DNA of 64,000 nucleotides from Paralithodes platypus (GCA_032716605.1 CM064492.1:55288364-55352363), one strand, 5' to 3'. Numbered from the stretch's first letter, positions 11,110-22,093 are shown. Numbers and translations: made by a program. The notes: a model not told the origin generated them from the letters alone.

Positions 11110-11980
11110 TCAACTCTGCGTAAGCAGAGTGGTATCGCTCCCCGTATAGTGGTACATGCTAACCGAAATGTCTGTCTGTATGTCCGTCTGTCCGTCCGTC
11201 CGAGAACTCCTCCTAGACCGTTTGACGGATTTTTACCAAACTTCACACCAACCTTCGGTGCATGAATGCGACTGTAATTATTATTATTATTTTATTTATT
11301 TTTTATTTGTGCAATAGTTATGATCTTAGGTCCAAAAAATGGTTTCCCCCCCCCCCGCCTTCAGGACCCCCACCGCCCACCCTGTACCTATTCCCTGTGT
11401 GGTTGTGTGTGCCCCGTGGGGGCACACACACACACACACACACAAGTTTGAATGTTTTTGAATTTGTGCAGTAGTTACGATTTTAGATCTAAAATATGGT
11501 TTTGCCCCCCACCCCCCCCAAACTCCACCCCCACCCCCTCAGGATCCCCCACCCTGTACCTATTCCCAAGCAATGATGATGCGTTCTGTGTGTGTGTGCC
11601 CCATTAGGGACAGCAGTGATGATGATGGTGGTGATGATGATGATTACAGTACTTGATATGATGGTGACAGTACTAGTAGTAGTGATTATGGTGACAAGCA
11701 ATAATGATAGTTGTAGTGATAATGATGACAGTAGTGATGATGGTGACTGTATTAGTGATGATGGTGAGTAGTAGCGATTATGGTGAAAGTTGTAGTGATT
11801 ATGACAGTAGTAGTGATAATGAGAGTAGTAGTGATGATGGTAAGAGTAATAGTGATGGCTATAATAGTAGTAGAGCTGATGATAGTAATGGTGATAGTGA
11901 TTAGTAGTGATGATGGTCACCCATCGCAGAGTTGGGTATGCCGTTTTGATTTTGAGCAAACCGGCACGTCTACTTTATTA
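11110..11980. repeat. Composite repeat, copy A (full length)
   Basis: It starts with the hairpin CAACTCTGCGTAAGCAGAGT. It continues through a conserved block (CTAGACCGTTTGACGGATTT), poly-C, GTGTG, a GTGCCCCGTGGGGGCACAC hairpin and a second poly-C block to an AGT/GAT-rich body. It closes with CATCGCAGAGTTGGGTATGC and CGGCACGTCTACTTTA. The start and end carry inverted AACTCTGCG/CGCAGAGTT. Copy B follows immediately. Confidence 0.8.
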
Positions 11981-12360
11981 TCAACTCTGCGTAAGCAGAG
12001 TGGTATCGCCCCCCGTATAGTGGTACATACAAACCTAAATGTCTGTGTCTGTCCGTCCGAGGACTCATCCTAGACCGTTTGACGGATTTTCACCAAACGT
12101 CACACAAACCTTCGGTGCGTGAATTAGACGGTAATTAAAATAAATAGTTTTTTGAATTTGTGCAAAAGTTATGATCTTGGGTCCAAAACTTTGTTTTGCC
12201 CCCCCCCCCACCCCACCTCCTCCGTTCTGGCCTTCTGTGTGTGTGTGCCCCGTAGGGGCACACTCACACAGAACGTCATCGTTCAGGGGGCGAAAAAAAA
12301 CTTGCCCCAACATTCGGTACGTGAATGCGATGGTAATTAAAACAATATTTTTTAACGACT
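11981..12360. repeat. Composite repeat, copy B (3' truncated)
   Basis: It begins with the same CAACTCTGCG head and conserved block, then poly-C and a GTGTGTGCCCCGTAGGGGCA hairpin. It is lost before the AGT/GAT body. The poly-C runs make assembly here uncertain. Confidence 0.7.
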
Positions 12361-12855
12361 TACGAGCGGGCCTGTCAGTAACTTCTACCCGCCAAGCGGG
12401 TGGTTTAACCCTAAACCACCTTGTTTCCGTGCTCTTTTTCATGCATAAACAAGAGTCAGAGCGTAATACAATTATGTATCCCTGAAAAGGCGATAATTGA
12501 GCTTTCCAATGACACCAAAACCATCCTTCTACGACCACGCGTTCTCTTGCAACGATCGTGCAAGACGAAGGAAAAATCCCTAAAATACGGTAATTTCCTT
12601 ACATAATTCCCTATGTCCAAAGGTACAAAGGAGTACAAAGGAAATCAAGCAACAACAGATCTAGTGACCCTTCTAGGCTGCTTGTCCTCCAAAACACTGA
12701 GGATCAAGTGTCCAAACAGTGGTTTAGAGTGGGTAAGGGAACATTGGAAAGGGAACTACTGCCCTGGAACTAATGTCCGTGGCAGGACTAGGAAGTTAGT
12801 AGGGGACATATGGGTTAGTAACTGAGGGGAGGATAAAATAAAGTTATTCATTTAC
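12361..12855. other. Unassigned sequence between repeat copy B and a LINE fragment
   Basis: No feature is recognised. Part of it may be the 3' untranslated region of the minus-strand LINE that ends at 12856. Confidence 0.35.
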
Positions 12856-13545
12856 AAACGCAGTCAGTCATATTTGCTAGATATTTGTCTAGGCGGAATT
12901 TAAATGAATCAACGGTGCTGCAGTCTATAACGTCTCAGGGAAGCCCATTCCACAAGTTGACAACTCGATTGAAGAAGAAATTCTTAGATTCGTGTGAGTT
13001 AAAAGATTTACCAATAATTTTGCAACCGTTTCCCCGCGTGTAATTAGATTGGTCGATAGTGAAGTACTTAATACAGTTCATATTGTCGATGCCTTTGATG
13101 ATTTTGAACACTTGAATTAAGTCACCTCTTAATCTGCACTGGGTTAAAGGAAATAGATTTAATTCTCTAAGACGCTCTTCGTATGGTTTGTTCTTTAGGC
13201 TAGGTATCATTTTGGTAACTCTACGTTGAACTTGTTCTAGCTTGTTTATGTCTTTTTGGTAATAAAGGCACCAGCATTGAACGCAGTATTCCAGAAGAGG
13301 GCGGACTAAGGAATTGTAAAGGGTTAGGATAACGTCTTTGGATTTATGCTCAAATGATCTGCCTATAAAGCCAATTATTTTGTTTGCCTTCTTAACAACT
13401 TCTGAACATTGACTCGGTTTTAGGTTACTCGATATTGTTACTCCCAGATCGGTTTCTCTGTTTACATTCTTAAGCTGAGTGCCATTCATCGAATAGTTTG
13501 CTTTCTCATTTAGGTATCCGATATGTAGTACTTTACATGTAGCGA
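12856..13545 (-). pseudogene. CR1-like LINE, 3' part of RT ORF, 5' truncated
   Basis: On the minus strand the frame from about 13545 to 12936 reads like the RT thumb and C-terminal region of CR1-type LINEs. It starts at CKVLHIGYLNEK and includes ETDLGVTIS, LYNSLVRPLLEYC and LEQVQRRVTKMI, ending at VVNLWNGLP. An in-frame TGA follows at about 12933, after which the homology continues (CSTVDSFKFRLDKYL) to a natural-looking stop near 12856. The RT catalytic core is absent. The 160 bp upstream of 13545 are in frame but unrelated. Confidence 0.85.
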
Positions 13546-13689
13546 GGCAGTGAGTTTGGGTGTGTGTGGAGCTGGGCCCAGTGCTGGTGCGAGAGCCGTG
13601 CCGAACGGTCAGAGCCGACCTACGCTCCTCCCACCGCTCGTCTCTCTCTCCGAGCCAAATATTGCTCAGAATTCCACACCGCCTGAAGT

Positions 13690-13757
13690 CGGTCCCCTCC
13701 ACATAGTCCATGGTTCTTTAGACCGACTTAAGTCCGGTCCCGCTAGACAAGGGTTAA
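13690..13757. mobile_element. Terminus of a second copy of the 35540-type TTAA element
   Basis: The plus strand ends CCGGTCCCGCTAGACAAGGG then TTAA at 13754-13757. Inverted, this reads CCCTTGTCTAGCGG with a nearby GACTTAAGTCG palindrome. It matches the left tip (CCCTTGTCTAGCGGGG) of the 35540-38583 element and the subterminal palindrome of its right end. The opposite end was not found. Confidence 0.6.
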
Positions 13758-14342
13758 ATTTGTGCAATAGTTATGATTTTAGGTCAAAAATATGGTTTTG
13801 CCCCCCCCCCCCCCTCCACACCCCTCCCCTCCCTCCCAACCCAGCAATGATGGCGTTCTGGGGCCGAAAACATCTTGCCCCCATTTGTTAGGTTAAGTTG
13901 ACAATAGAAGTGATGGTAGTAATACTGGGGATGATGGTGATAATAGTAGTGATGATGGTTGTAGTTATAGTGAGGATGATGACAATAGTGATGATGATGG
14001 TGATGGTACTAGTAGTAGTGATGATGATCATAATAGTAGTGAAGATGGTGACAAGTAATTATGATATTTGTAGTGATAAAGATGACAGTAGTGATGATGG
14101 TAGTGACGATAGTGACAGTATTAGTGATGATGGTGATTAGTAGTGATGATGGTGAAAGTTGTAGTGATGATGACAGTAGTAGTGATGATAAGAGTAGTAG
14201 TGATGATGGTAGGAGTAATAGTGATGACTATAATAGTAGTAAAGCTGATGATAGTAATGGTGAAAGTGATTAGTAGTGATGATGGTGACCCATCGCAGAG
14301 TTGGGTATGCGGTTTTGATTTTGGCAAAACGGCAAGTCTACT
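13758..14342. repeat. Composite repeat, copy C (5' truncated)
   Basis: It starts inside the AATTTGTGCAATAGTTATGA block, has poly-C, a long AGT/GAT-rich body (about 13898-14285) and the usual CATCGCAGAGTTGGGTATGC close. Confidence 0.75.
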
Positions 14343-14680
14343 TTATCAACTCTGCATAAGCAGAGTGGTATCGCCCCCCGAATAGTGGTACATGCCGGCC
14401 GTAATGTCTGTCTGTCTGTCTGTCCGTACGAGAACTCCTAGACCGTTTGACGGATTTTCACCAAACTTCACACCAACCTTCGGTGCGTGAATTCGACGGT
14501 AATTCAAATAATATTTTTTTGAATTTGTGCAATAGTTATGATCTTGGGTCCAAAAAATTCCCCCCCCCCCTGTACCTATTCACTGTGTGTGTGTGTGCCT
14601 CCTAGACCGTTAGACGGATTTTCACCAAATTTTACACAAACATTTGTTGGGTGAATGCGAACGGTTTCCCCCCCCCCCCC
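14343..14680. repeat. Composite repeat, copy D (3' truncated)
   Basis: The CAACTCTGCATAAGCAGAGT head and conserved CTAGACCGTTTGACGGATTT block are followed by poly-C. A second partial copy of the same block lies near 14602. Confidence 0.7.
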
Positions 14681-14736
14681 TTCTATTAATATCCAGTATT
14701 CGAGAATGGATAAGTTGTAGGAGTGTGCAGAAACCT

Positions 14737-15239
14737 TTAACCCTTTACCGGGCGAGGAACCATATATGGTAACTCAAAAGGGCGCTCCCAAGCCGCCCGG
14801 TGTGTATCTGCCACCACGTCATCATGCCTCAGCCAATCACCGATGATCAGGCTACTCACGTGGGTATGGTGTCAGAGCTGATGCCATCTCAGTACTGGTT
14901 GAGAGCAACTCGAAGTTCAGTTGCAGGCCAGACATGAAGAAAGTAGGATCTCAGCGATTTTTCTCTTGGCGCCCTCTACCCTAGCTCATCACGTAATATC
15001 GGTAAGTTGATAATAATCTGATATAATGCAGTTGAATAGTTGTACTATAACCTGATATAGTTGTCATTTACGTGAAACATACGGAATTTGGTGGAATTTG
15101 TTTGCGAAAAAGTGAATGATCAAATATGGACATGCACCCGGTAAGGGGTAAAGCCCAAGTGATCATATATGGACTTATGCCTGTTAGCCTATAGACTTTA
15201 AATTACTAAATATGATAATTTCGCCCGGTAAGGGGTTGT
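14737..15239. mobile_element. piggyBac-type TTAA element, 0.5 kb, non-autonomous
   Basis: The left end is TTAA plus CCCTTTACCGGGCG. The right end, inverted, is CCCCTTACCGGGCG next to a degenerate TTAA (TTGT). The interior has a second subterminal CCGGTAAGGGGTAAAG copy. The left part holds a non-repetitive block ending in a splice-donor-like CGGTAAGT, possibly a relic of the promoter and first exon of the parental transposase gene. No transposase frame is present. Confidence 0.65.
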
Positions 15240-15522
15240 ACTCCCAAGTTACATAAAACCATATAACTTTGATGATAGTTACCCAAACCAGCATGGCACA
15301 TGGCCACAGCTTGGGTAGGGATTCTAGAATATTCCACATAGAAAAAAAATACCGATTTATATTATTTCCTCATAAGTGCACAATGAAATAAATATGATTC
15401 TGGTAAGTTTAGTAAGTTCACAAATATTTTAGTGAGTTCACATATATTTTTGATATTGTGAGGCATATACTGATTTTTTTTTTTTTGAGATACGAGTACC
15501 GTCACATAAAGAAATACCAATT
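15240..15522. other. AT-rich spacer
   Basis: No feature is recognised. Confidence 0.3.
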
Positions 15523-15740
15523 TTCATGGGGATCCTATGCCCAAATTTTGCTGGAATTCATTGTTCAGGGGGAACCTCTGCCCAAATGTTGCTGGAATTC
15601 ATTGTCCATGGGGAACCTATGCCAAAATGTTGCTGAAATTCTTTGTTCATGGGGAAGCTATGCTCAAATGTTGCTGGAATTAATTGTTCAGGGGGACCCT
15701 ATGCCCAATTTGTTTTTGGAATTAATTATTCATGGGGTAC
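15523..15740. repeat. 41-bp minisatellite, about 5.3 copies
   Basis: The unit starts TCAGGGGGAACCTCTGCCC, continues through AAATGTTGCTGG and ends GAATTCATTGT. Units are 80-90% alike by eye. A 109-codon open frame spans the array, but 41 is not a multiple of 3, so it is a repeat artefact. Confidence 0.85.
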
Positions 15741-15945
15741 CAGACAGTGTCTGGAAAAGTGAGGTATTTTGGGTGTCTGGGTTGTGAAAAGTACCTAAAC
15801 TAAAATATTCATATATAATCTATTTATATACTTATTAAAATAAAACGCTTATTTATGGGTAATATAATGATACAACTGTTATTCTGTGTATTTGTTTTAC
15901 CTTATATTTACATTTTCAATATAACAAAATTCAGGATTTGTTTTA

Positions 15946-16078
15946 CCCTAGACCGGCGGTTGACCATATATGATCACTTAGTCAACCTCGATTTGCGAAT
16001 TCAATATACAAAAATGTGAAAAAAATTCATAAGCAAAAATACCTTAGAATTGGATCTACTTTCATGGTCTAGGGTTAA
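15946..16078. mobile_element. Short TTAA-type foldback element
   Basis: The ends CCCTAGACC and GGTCTAGGG are perfect inverted repeats, flanked by TTTA on the left and TTAA at 16075-16078. It is about 130 bp long, and is probably another small piggyBac-type derivative. Confidence 0.55.
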
Positions 16079-16107
16079 AAAATGTAATTTCTAAGTATTT
16101 CTATGAG

Positions 16108-16320
16108 TGCCACCGTCCTGGTGGTGTAATGGTTAAGGTGGCAAAAATCGTTGTGTGATAACCCGGGTTCGAATCCTGGTGGATCACATATATACTTTAA
16201 TTGATTTAATTGGGGGTGTTTGGTGTTGTGGTGAAATTAATAAAAATATAGATTATCAGTAGGTTCAGGGATATTTCGTAGCGAGGCCAGTCTATATGAT
16301 CTGAGCCCCATGAATATATT
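16108..16320 (+). repeat. tRNA-derived SINE, copy 1
   Basis: The tRNA-like head has an A box (TGGTGTAATGGTTAAGG) and a B box (GGGTTCGAATCC). It lacks a proper acceptor stem and is followed by a shared tail (ACTTTAATTGATTTAATTGG). The same head and tail recur at 16438, which marks it as a SINE rather than a tRNA gene. Confidence 0.75.
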
Positions 16321-16344
16321 TTCCCCTCACTTAAACATTAGGCC

Positions 16345-16640
16345 TACCATAGCGCGGTTGGGAATATGAACATGATTAGATTAATATCCAGTATTCGAGA
16401 ATGGATAATAAGTCGTAGGCGTGTGCATAAACCTTTAACCGTCCTGGTGGTGTAATGGTTAAGTTGGCAAAGATCTGTGTGTGATAACCCGGGTTCGAAT
16501 CCTGGTGGATCACATATATACTTTAATTGATTTCATTGGGGGTGTTTGGTGTTGTGGTGAAATTAATATGAATATAGATTATCAGTAAGTTCATGGATAT
16601 TTCGTACTGAGGCCGGTCTATATATGATCTGTACATGCAA
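16345..16640 (+). repeat. tRNA-derived SINE, copy 2, with an upstream second tRNA-like unit
   Basis: It repeats the head and tail of copy 1. It is preceded by another tRNA-like stretch (CCATAGCGCGGTTGGGAATA ... CAGTATTCGAGAATGG). The two heads in tandem resemble the dimeric design at 28947-29540. Confidence 0.7.
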
Positions 16641-17636
16641 ACCGAAATGTCTGTCTGTCCGTCCGAGAACTCCTCCTAGACCGTTTGACGGATTTTCACC
16701 AAACTTCACACGAACCTTCAGTGCGTGAATTCGACGGTAATTATTATTATTTTATTATTTTTTAATTTGTGCAATAGTTATGATCTTAGGTCCAAAAAAT
16801 GGTTGTGCGCCCCCTCCCCTCCCCCTTCAGGCCCCCCCCCCCCCCCCTGTACCTATTCCCTGTGTGTGTGTGTGGTAGGGGCACACACATCACAGAAAGC
16901 CACACATTATACACATGTCTCAGATGTGATGATAATGGTGAGACGTCTGTGCAATAGTTACGATTTTAGGTCCAAAATATGGTTTTGCGCCCCCCCCCCC
17001 AGCCCCAGACCCCCCCCCCCCACCCTGTACCTGTTCCTAGGCATGATGATGGCGTTCGGGGCACTCTCACATAGAATGCCATCGTTCAGGGGCTGAGAAA
17101 AATTTGCGACACATTTGTTAGGTTAACTTAGTTTAGTTGACATTAGAATTGATGGCAGTAATAGTGGGGATAATGCTGATAGTAGTGATGATGGTAATAA
17201 TAGCAGTGATATTGGTTGTAGATTTAGTGATAATGATGACAGTAGTGATGATGATGGTAGTGAAGATAACAGTAGTAGATATGATTGTGACAGTACTAGT
17301 AGTACAGTAGTGATGATGGTCATAATAGTATTCATGACGGTGACATTAGTAATGATGATTGAAAGATGATGGTGACAGTATTAGTGATGTTGGTAAGTAG
17401 TAGTGATGATGGTGAAAGTTGTAGTAATGATGAGAGTAGTAGTGATGGTGAGAGCAGTAGTGATGATGGTGCGAGTAGTAGTGATGATGGTGAGAGTAGT
17501 AGTGATGATTATAATAGTAGTAGTGCTGATTATATTAATGATTATAGTGACTAGTAGTGGTGATTTTGACCTATCGCAGAGTTGGGTATGCCGTTTTGTT
17601 TTTGGGCGAAAAGGCACGTCCACTTTATTATTATTA
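16626..17636. repeat. Composite repeat, copy E
   Basis: It carries the ACCGAAATGTCTGTCTGTCC block, CTAGACCGTTTGACGG, two poly-C blocks, GTGTG, an AGT/GAT-rich body (about 17140-17555) and the CATCGCAGAGTTGGGTATGC-type close with CGGCACGT. The head hairpin is missing and the SINE tail runs into it. Confidence 0.75.
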
Positions 17637-17753
17637 TTACACACGCACACACACACGGATTACTCACCAATTCCTCTCCTTTCAAGGTACTCACCTGTGG
17701 AATAAAAAAAATACACAATTAATTACCTGTAATATCATATAGTACTAGCTGAA

Positions 17754-17880
17754 TCTATTTTTGTATATGTAAATGAATGAGACGAAGGCAGAGATGCCTG
17801 TAACAAGTGTCTCACAAAAGGTTAAACGAGTGATAGAGCCAAAATTAAGGTACAATACGTTAAAGGTAAGCAAGGTGTGT
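17754..17880 (-). repeat. Jockey-like LINE 3'-UTR fragment
   Basis: On the minus strand it matches the conserved 3' end seen at 58400-58560 and 59832-59995, including the CACTTGTTACAGGCATCTCT block. No coding part remains. Confidence 0.5.
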
Positions 17881-18060
17881 TGGATATATAGTGTATTGTG
17901 CTTGTTAAGTGTACTGAAATGACTAGGAGGAAGAGGTGTTTGTGAGAGTTAGTTAGACTACTCTCTGTATATATTTACCTAACTATTAATTCAAATGCAT
18001 ACATACACTGTTTATACATCCTAGTTATGAAATTGTGTCTTAATAAATAAACACATAATT

Positions 18061-18063
<3 letters not shown>

Positions 18064-18125
<62 letters not shown>

Positions 18126-18144
18126 TGTATATATATATATATAT
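18064..18144. repeat. (TA)n microsatellite
   Basis: A near-pure TA run of about 80 bp with one CTG interruption. Confidence 0.95.
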
Positions 18145-18370
18145 AGATACAAATAATTAAATTGATGCGCGCGCGCATGTGTGACTAAGAACCCATTCAC
18201 CCGACAAATTGACAATTAACTCGATACATTAAGTGCACTAATCATATACTTTGACTTTGTCATGATAATAAGACTACTATTATTGCGCACAACTCAAAAC
18301 ATATAACATACATGATACAAAGTCACTTCAAGAAATGTGTGATAAAAGCGGTTATCAATTGTATGAAAGA

Positions 18371-18761
18371 TTAATGGGGGTGACCTGCTTGTATCTCTCC
18401 TTTTCGCTCATTCTCTGGCTTGTATCCAATCGGTCCCATTCAGCCTACTGTTTTAAGACGTTTATCCCCATCCAGGTATCGAGTTTTTTCCTGGCGAACG
18501 GTAGCGAACCAGCATATTTTGTATGTTTTGACAGCAGGCTAAATTTGTACATGTTTCAATAGAAAAATTTCTTCGGCAAAGCCGGATTTCTTCATACAAT
18601 GCTGGCTTGCGCTATCGCTCGCCAATAAAATATCAACACCTAGATTGGGATAAGTGTCTTAAAACAGTAGGCTGAATGGGGTTGAGTCGATACAACCCAG
18701 AGAGAGAGAGAGAGATACGAAAGGAGAGAAGAAAAAAAAAAACACAGGTCACACCCCTTAA
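18371..18761. mobile_element. TTAA-flanked foldback element, family P2, full length
   Basis: TTAA occurs at 18371-18374 and 18758-18761. The arms are inverted copies: TGGGGGTGACCTG outside, and CAGCCTACTGTTTTAAGAC versus GTCTTAAAACAGTAGGCTG inside. The loop contains the family block GCTATCGCTCGCCA and ATATCAACACCTAGAT. Confidence 0.75.
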
Positions 18762-18950
18762 CCAAACGAATACGAATAACGGTATAAACAAGTCTAAACA
18801 CGAACCATAATAAGTACACCAGTTTGGATATGTATCGATCCTAAATATGATGGTACTATAAAAAAGCCCAAAATACTCCTGAACTTGATTTTAACAGTTT
18901 AAAGATTAAAAACTCGACAGATGGAGATTCATCTTGTCTGTTTGTTATTA

Positions 18951-19370
18951 TCTTTATCTATCATTACTATAACTCATATTATCATTATATATCATTACTA
19001 TAACTCATATTATCTTACCATCATCATCTTTCATTACTATAACTCATATTATCTGTTCATTATATATCGTTACTATAACTCATATCATCTTATCATGATC
19101 TTTATCATTACTATAACTCACATTATCTTACCATAATTATCTTATCATTACTATAACTCATATGATCTTACCATCATTATGCATCATTAATATTACCTTA
19201 CTATCTTACCTAATCATCATTACTATCGTATTTTCATTACTATTAGCTCACTATCATATATCCTAACCATCATTACCCATCACAACTATTACTACTATCT
19301 TACCTTACCATTATTACTATCATCATTACTATTAGCTAACTATCGTATCACCTAACCATCATAACTATTA
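18951..19370. repeat. Irregular CATTACTATAACTCAT minisatellite
   Basis: CATTACTATAACTCATATTA recurs about seven times at uneven spacing, then decays into CATCATTACTATTA runs. Confidence 0.8.
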
Positions 19371-19376
19371 CCAAGA

Positions 19377-19911
19377 GGGCGGGTGCCCAACCCCGAAAGG
19401 AGTTGAAATAGGGGAGCTATCCCCCCGCCAAAGGCGGCTTTCTAGGGCCTTTCCTAGCTGATGCTGAGAGGATTGGGTTCTAGTCATGTGGTGATGGGCT
19501 GGTCTATCCGAGTGAGAACTGAGCGATCTCTGCCATACCCATAGCTTACTCTGACTGTTCCTTTTACTTATATATCTTCTAGATCTCAAGTGGCGGCGTC
19601 TTTTCCGTGGATTGACCTCCCTACTACCAACCTAGAAGTTGGCAGATTGGGAGCCAAAGCGTCACATTTTTCCCTTACCCCTCAACTTTCCCTTCATAAT
19701 TGCTGAGGGGCACAGGGCCTTGGGTGGGGCTTTGGTTTCCCGGGCGTTTCCGCACCTTCCTCAGCTCCCTGCCTTGGAGTGGCTTCGGTCACCCGGGCTT
19801 TGTTAGTGGTAAGCAGTGAGGATTTTGTGGGGGCGCTCGTTTATGGCCATGGCCTTGCTCGAGACCTTGGGGCTGTTCGGCCAGACAGCCTGGGGAACAA
19901 CAACAACAACA
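19377..19911 (+). mobile_element. Probable 5'-truncated LINE 3' end with (AAC)n tail
   Basis: A GC-richer, non-repetitive block ends in GGGGCTGTTCGGCCAGACAG, CCTGGGG and then (AAC)6. An abrupt (AAC)n tail is typical of some non-LTR elements. No RT coding is present, so the class is not known. A short 80-codon frame over the tail is incidental. Confidence 0.5.
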
Positions 19912-20121
19912 ACAACTATTACCAAGATCACATTACCATCATTACTATCCTATTCTCATCTACAATGGAGTATCTACCAAGAACCTTCATATGGACATTA
20001 CTTATTAGAAATCAAGGTTGACTATCAATCAAACCAAGGTCACTAGTCTTTTTATTGGTCTAACTTATTATTTTATATTTTCGTTAGAGTAAATAATTGA
20101 CTTAAAACTTTAATAATTACC

Positions 20122-21585
20122 ATGGCAAGCAAGAAAGTTAATCGCAAACAGGAAAATGTCCCTCGGATACAACTCAAGAAGGGGAATAAACCTAAAATAT
20201 GCTTAAACTTGATTGATAAAAAGGTGGAGAAAATCGCCGAGTGCCCCGCCCCCGTCGTTCCCCAGAACGAGAAGGTGGTGCGCAAAACGTCCCCAGACCA
20301 AAGAGAGGGGATTTTTTTTTTTTAAAAGACACTGTCCACAGGGGCGATAACGTAAATGGAATCAAGCAAAATGGAAAGAAAACTAGGAAGGGTCACAATG
20401 CCCGGCCGATACACGAAATAATGACGAAGCTAAATTATGTCCGTGAACGTGATGTTAGAGAGCATAGTGTTACTCACGATATAACGACGGAGCAAAATTA
20501 TGTCTGTGAACGTGATGTTAGAGAGCATCATGTTACTCACGATATAACGACGGAGCAAAATTATGTCCGTGAACGTGATGTTAGACAGCATTATGTTAAC
20601 AGGCCACACCACACCACTTCCGATATCACGTTAAACGATAATGTCAACGGAAAGAGTTATGATAATAGGTCGTACAAAAATGATCGGAGCAAATCCTGGC
20701 AAAAGGATGCCATTGTACGCGATTCCGGGCAAAATAATATGCACGGGGCAAACCATAATTTATTATCAAAATAAATAAATTATACCCCCATTCCAACTTA
20801 CGATAACCGATAACCGAAAGAATTACGACAACTCCTACAAAAATGATCGGGATATGAGCAACCCTCGGCAATATTCTACCAGATCAAATGCAAACTATAA
20901 CAGAGTCATCCAGCGACCAGCTTACGAGGCTCATTCATACCAAAATTATTCTTATTATAACAACTCGTGCCGAGAGTATAATACCACTCCAAACCAAAAG
21001 TATTACAATAAGTCATCTCAGTATTACCGCAATAGAAATATCCCTCGGCCTGAGACACAGTACTATTATGAGGGCAATATATCTCGGCCTACTTGTGATA
21101 ATAAGGCAAATAAAGTGGTAAGTGAGGAAAAGAAAATGGCCGGGGAATCAAAGGATGTGGCCATCAATGGAATGGAGGTGGTCACAGTAGCTCAGAATGA
21201 AGTCTGTGAGGGAAAGGGTGTGGCCAACAAGGTAGAAGATACGATAGTTGATGAAAAAGAAAACTCGGAAATCCAGGAGAATATGACCGTAAAGGAAAGC
21301 AATTTGACCTCACACGTAAGTAATATGACCTCGGCGGACATGTCAACAGAGGTAAACAATATGGCCACCGACGATAATGGTATTACCGCAGAACCCGTAG
21401 TTGTGGAGGAGGAGGAAAAAGTTGACGGTAGCCGGGCCACAAGTATAATAAAAATTGAAGGGACGAAACAGGAACAAAATAAGAAAATGGGAGTTAGGAA
21501 AAGCATCCGAAAGGGATTCCGAGCCGTGCTGGGAGTTTTGACCTGTGGCTGTTATAAGGGTGATAAAGAAAAGACACAAAACTGA
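20122..21585 (+). pseudogene. Broken ORF for a disordered, repeat-containing protein of unknown function
   Basis: The frame starts at an ATG in good context (TTACCATGG, 20122) and breaks at a 12-T run (20312-20323), where one extra T would keep it open. It continues in another frame to a stop at 20772-20774 and resumes in the first frame from 20779 to 21585. The three parts look like one protein of roughly 480 residues. In order: a basic N-terminus, then 2.7 copies of a 21-residue repeat (63-bp units at 20433-20600, NYVRERDVREH core), two copies of a YDN..YKNDR motif that straddle the second break, a Tyr/Asn-rich stretch, and an acidic region. It ends with a basic amphipathic tail (KSIRKGFRAVLGVLTCGC) that could bind membrane or be lipidated. 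I recognise no family. A repeat unit divisible by 3 argues that it was once coding. Confidence 0.5.
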
Positions 21586-21672
21586 ATAATTGTAATTTAT
21601 TCATCTTTAAGCAGTAAGCCTTCAGATAAATGCAGATAATTACAAATTATTGTAAATTTTCTTTAACCTAGC

Positions 21673-21874
21673 GTTGATTGACCTTTAGTGTTGACTGACC
21701 TATAGAGTTGACTGACCTATAGAGTTGACTGACCTATAGAGTTGATTGACCTATAGAGTTGATTGACCTTAAGTGTTGATTGACCTTTAGTGTTGATTGA
21801 CCTTTAGTGTTGTGTGAATTTTAGTGTTGATTGACATTTAGAGTTGATTGACCTTTAGTGTTGATTGACCTATA
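21673..21874. repeat. 17-bp minisatellite, about 12 copies
   Basis: The unit is GTTGATTGACCTTTAGT or the variant GTTGACTGACCTATAGA, arranged head to tail with small blocks of each variant. Confidence 0.92.
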
Positions 21875-21888
21875 TATTCACAATGCTA

Positions 21889-22093
21889 TACCCTATTCCA
21901 AATAAGTAGGCCAAAACTGTCAAACATTAACCTCTTTAACTCACTCAAGACTAGAGTAATCAAGCTACTTTTGCTACCATTCGGGAAGTCAGACAGGAAA
22001 TAGGTGCAAATTTACAGCCCATTTGCTCTAGCCCTTTCTGAGTTACAGAGGTTAGGGGTCACAATTTCAGGACTATCAATTTGGAACAGGGTA
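21889..22093. mobile_element. TA-flanked MITE (mariner-like), family M1
   Basis: The terminal inverted repeats CCCTATTCCAAAT and ATTTGGAACAGGG (one mismatch) lie inside TA dinucleotides. An inverted, truncated relative lies at 55915-56066 and shares CCTAACCTCTGTA and the AGGGCTRGAGCAAATGGG block. Confidence 0.65.

Noticed and set aside
11489..14385. Asp/Ser-rich and Thr/Ile-rich frames
   Set aside because: They are translations of AGT/GAT trinucleotide bodies of the composite repeat.
16110..16510. tRNA genes
   Set aside because: A and B boxes are present but the acceptor stems do not pair, and the surrounding sequence is duplicated with them, so these are SINE heads.
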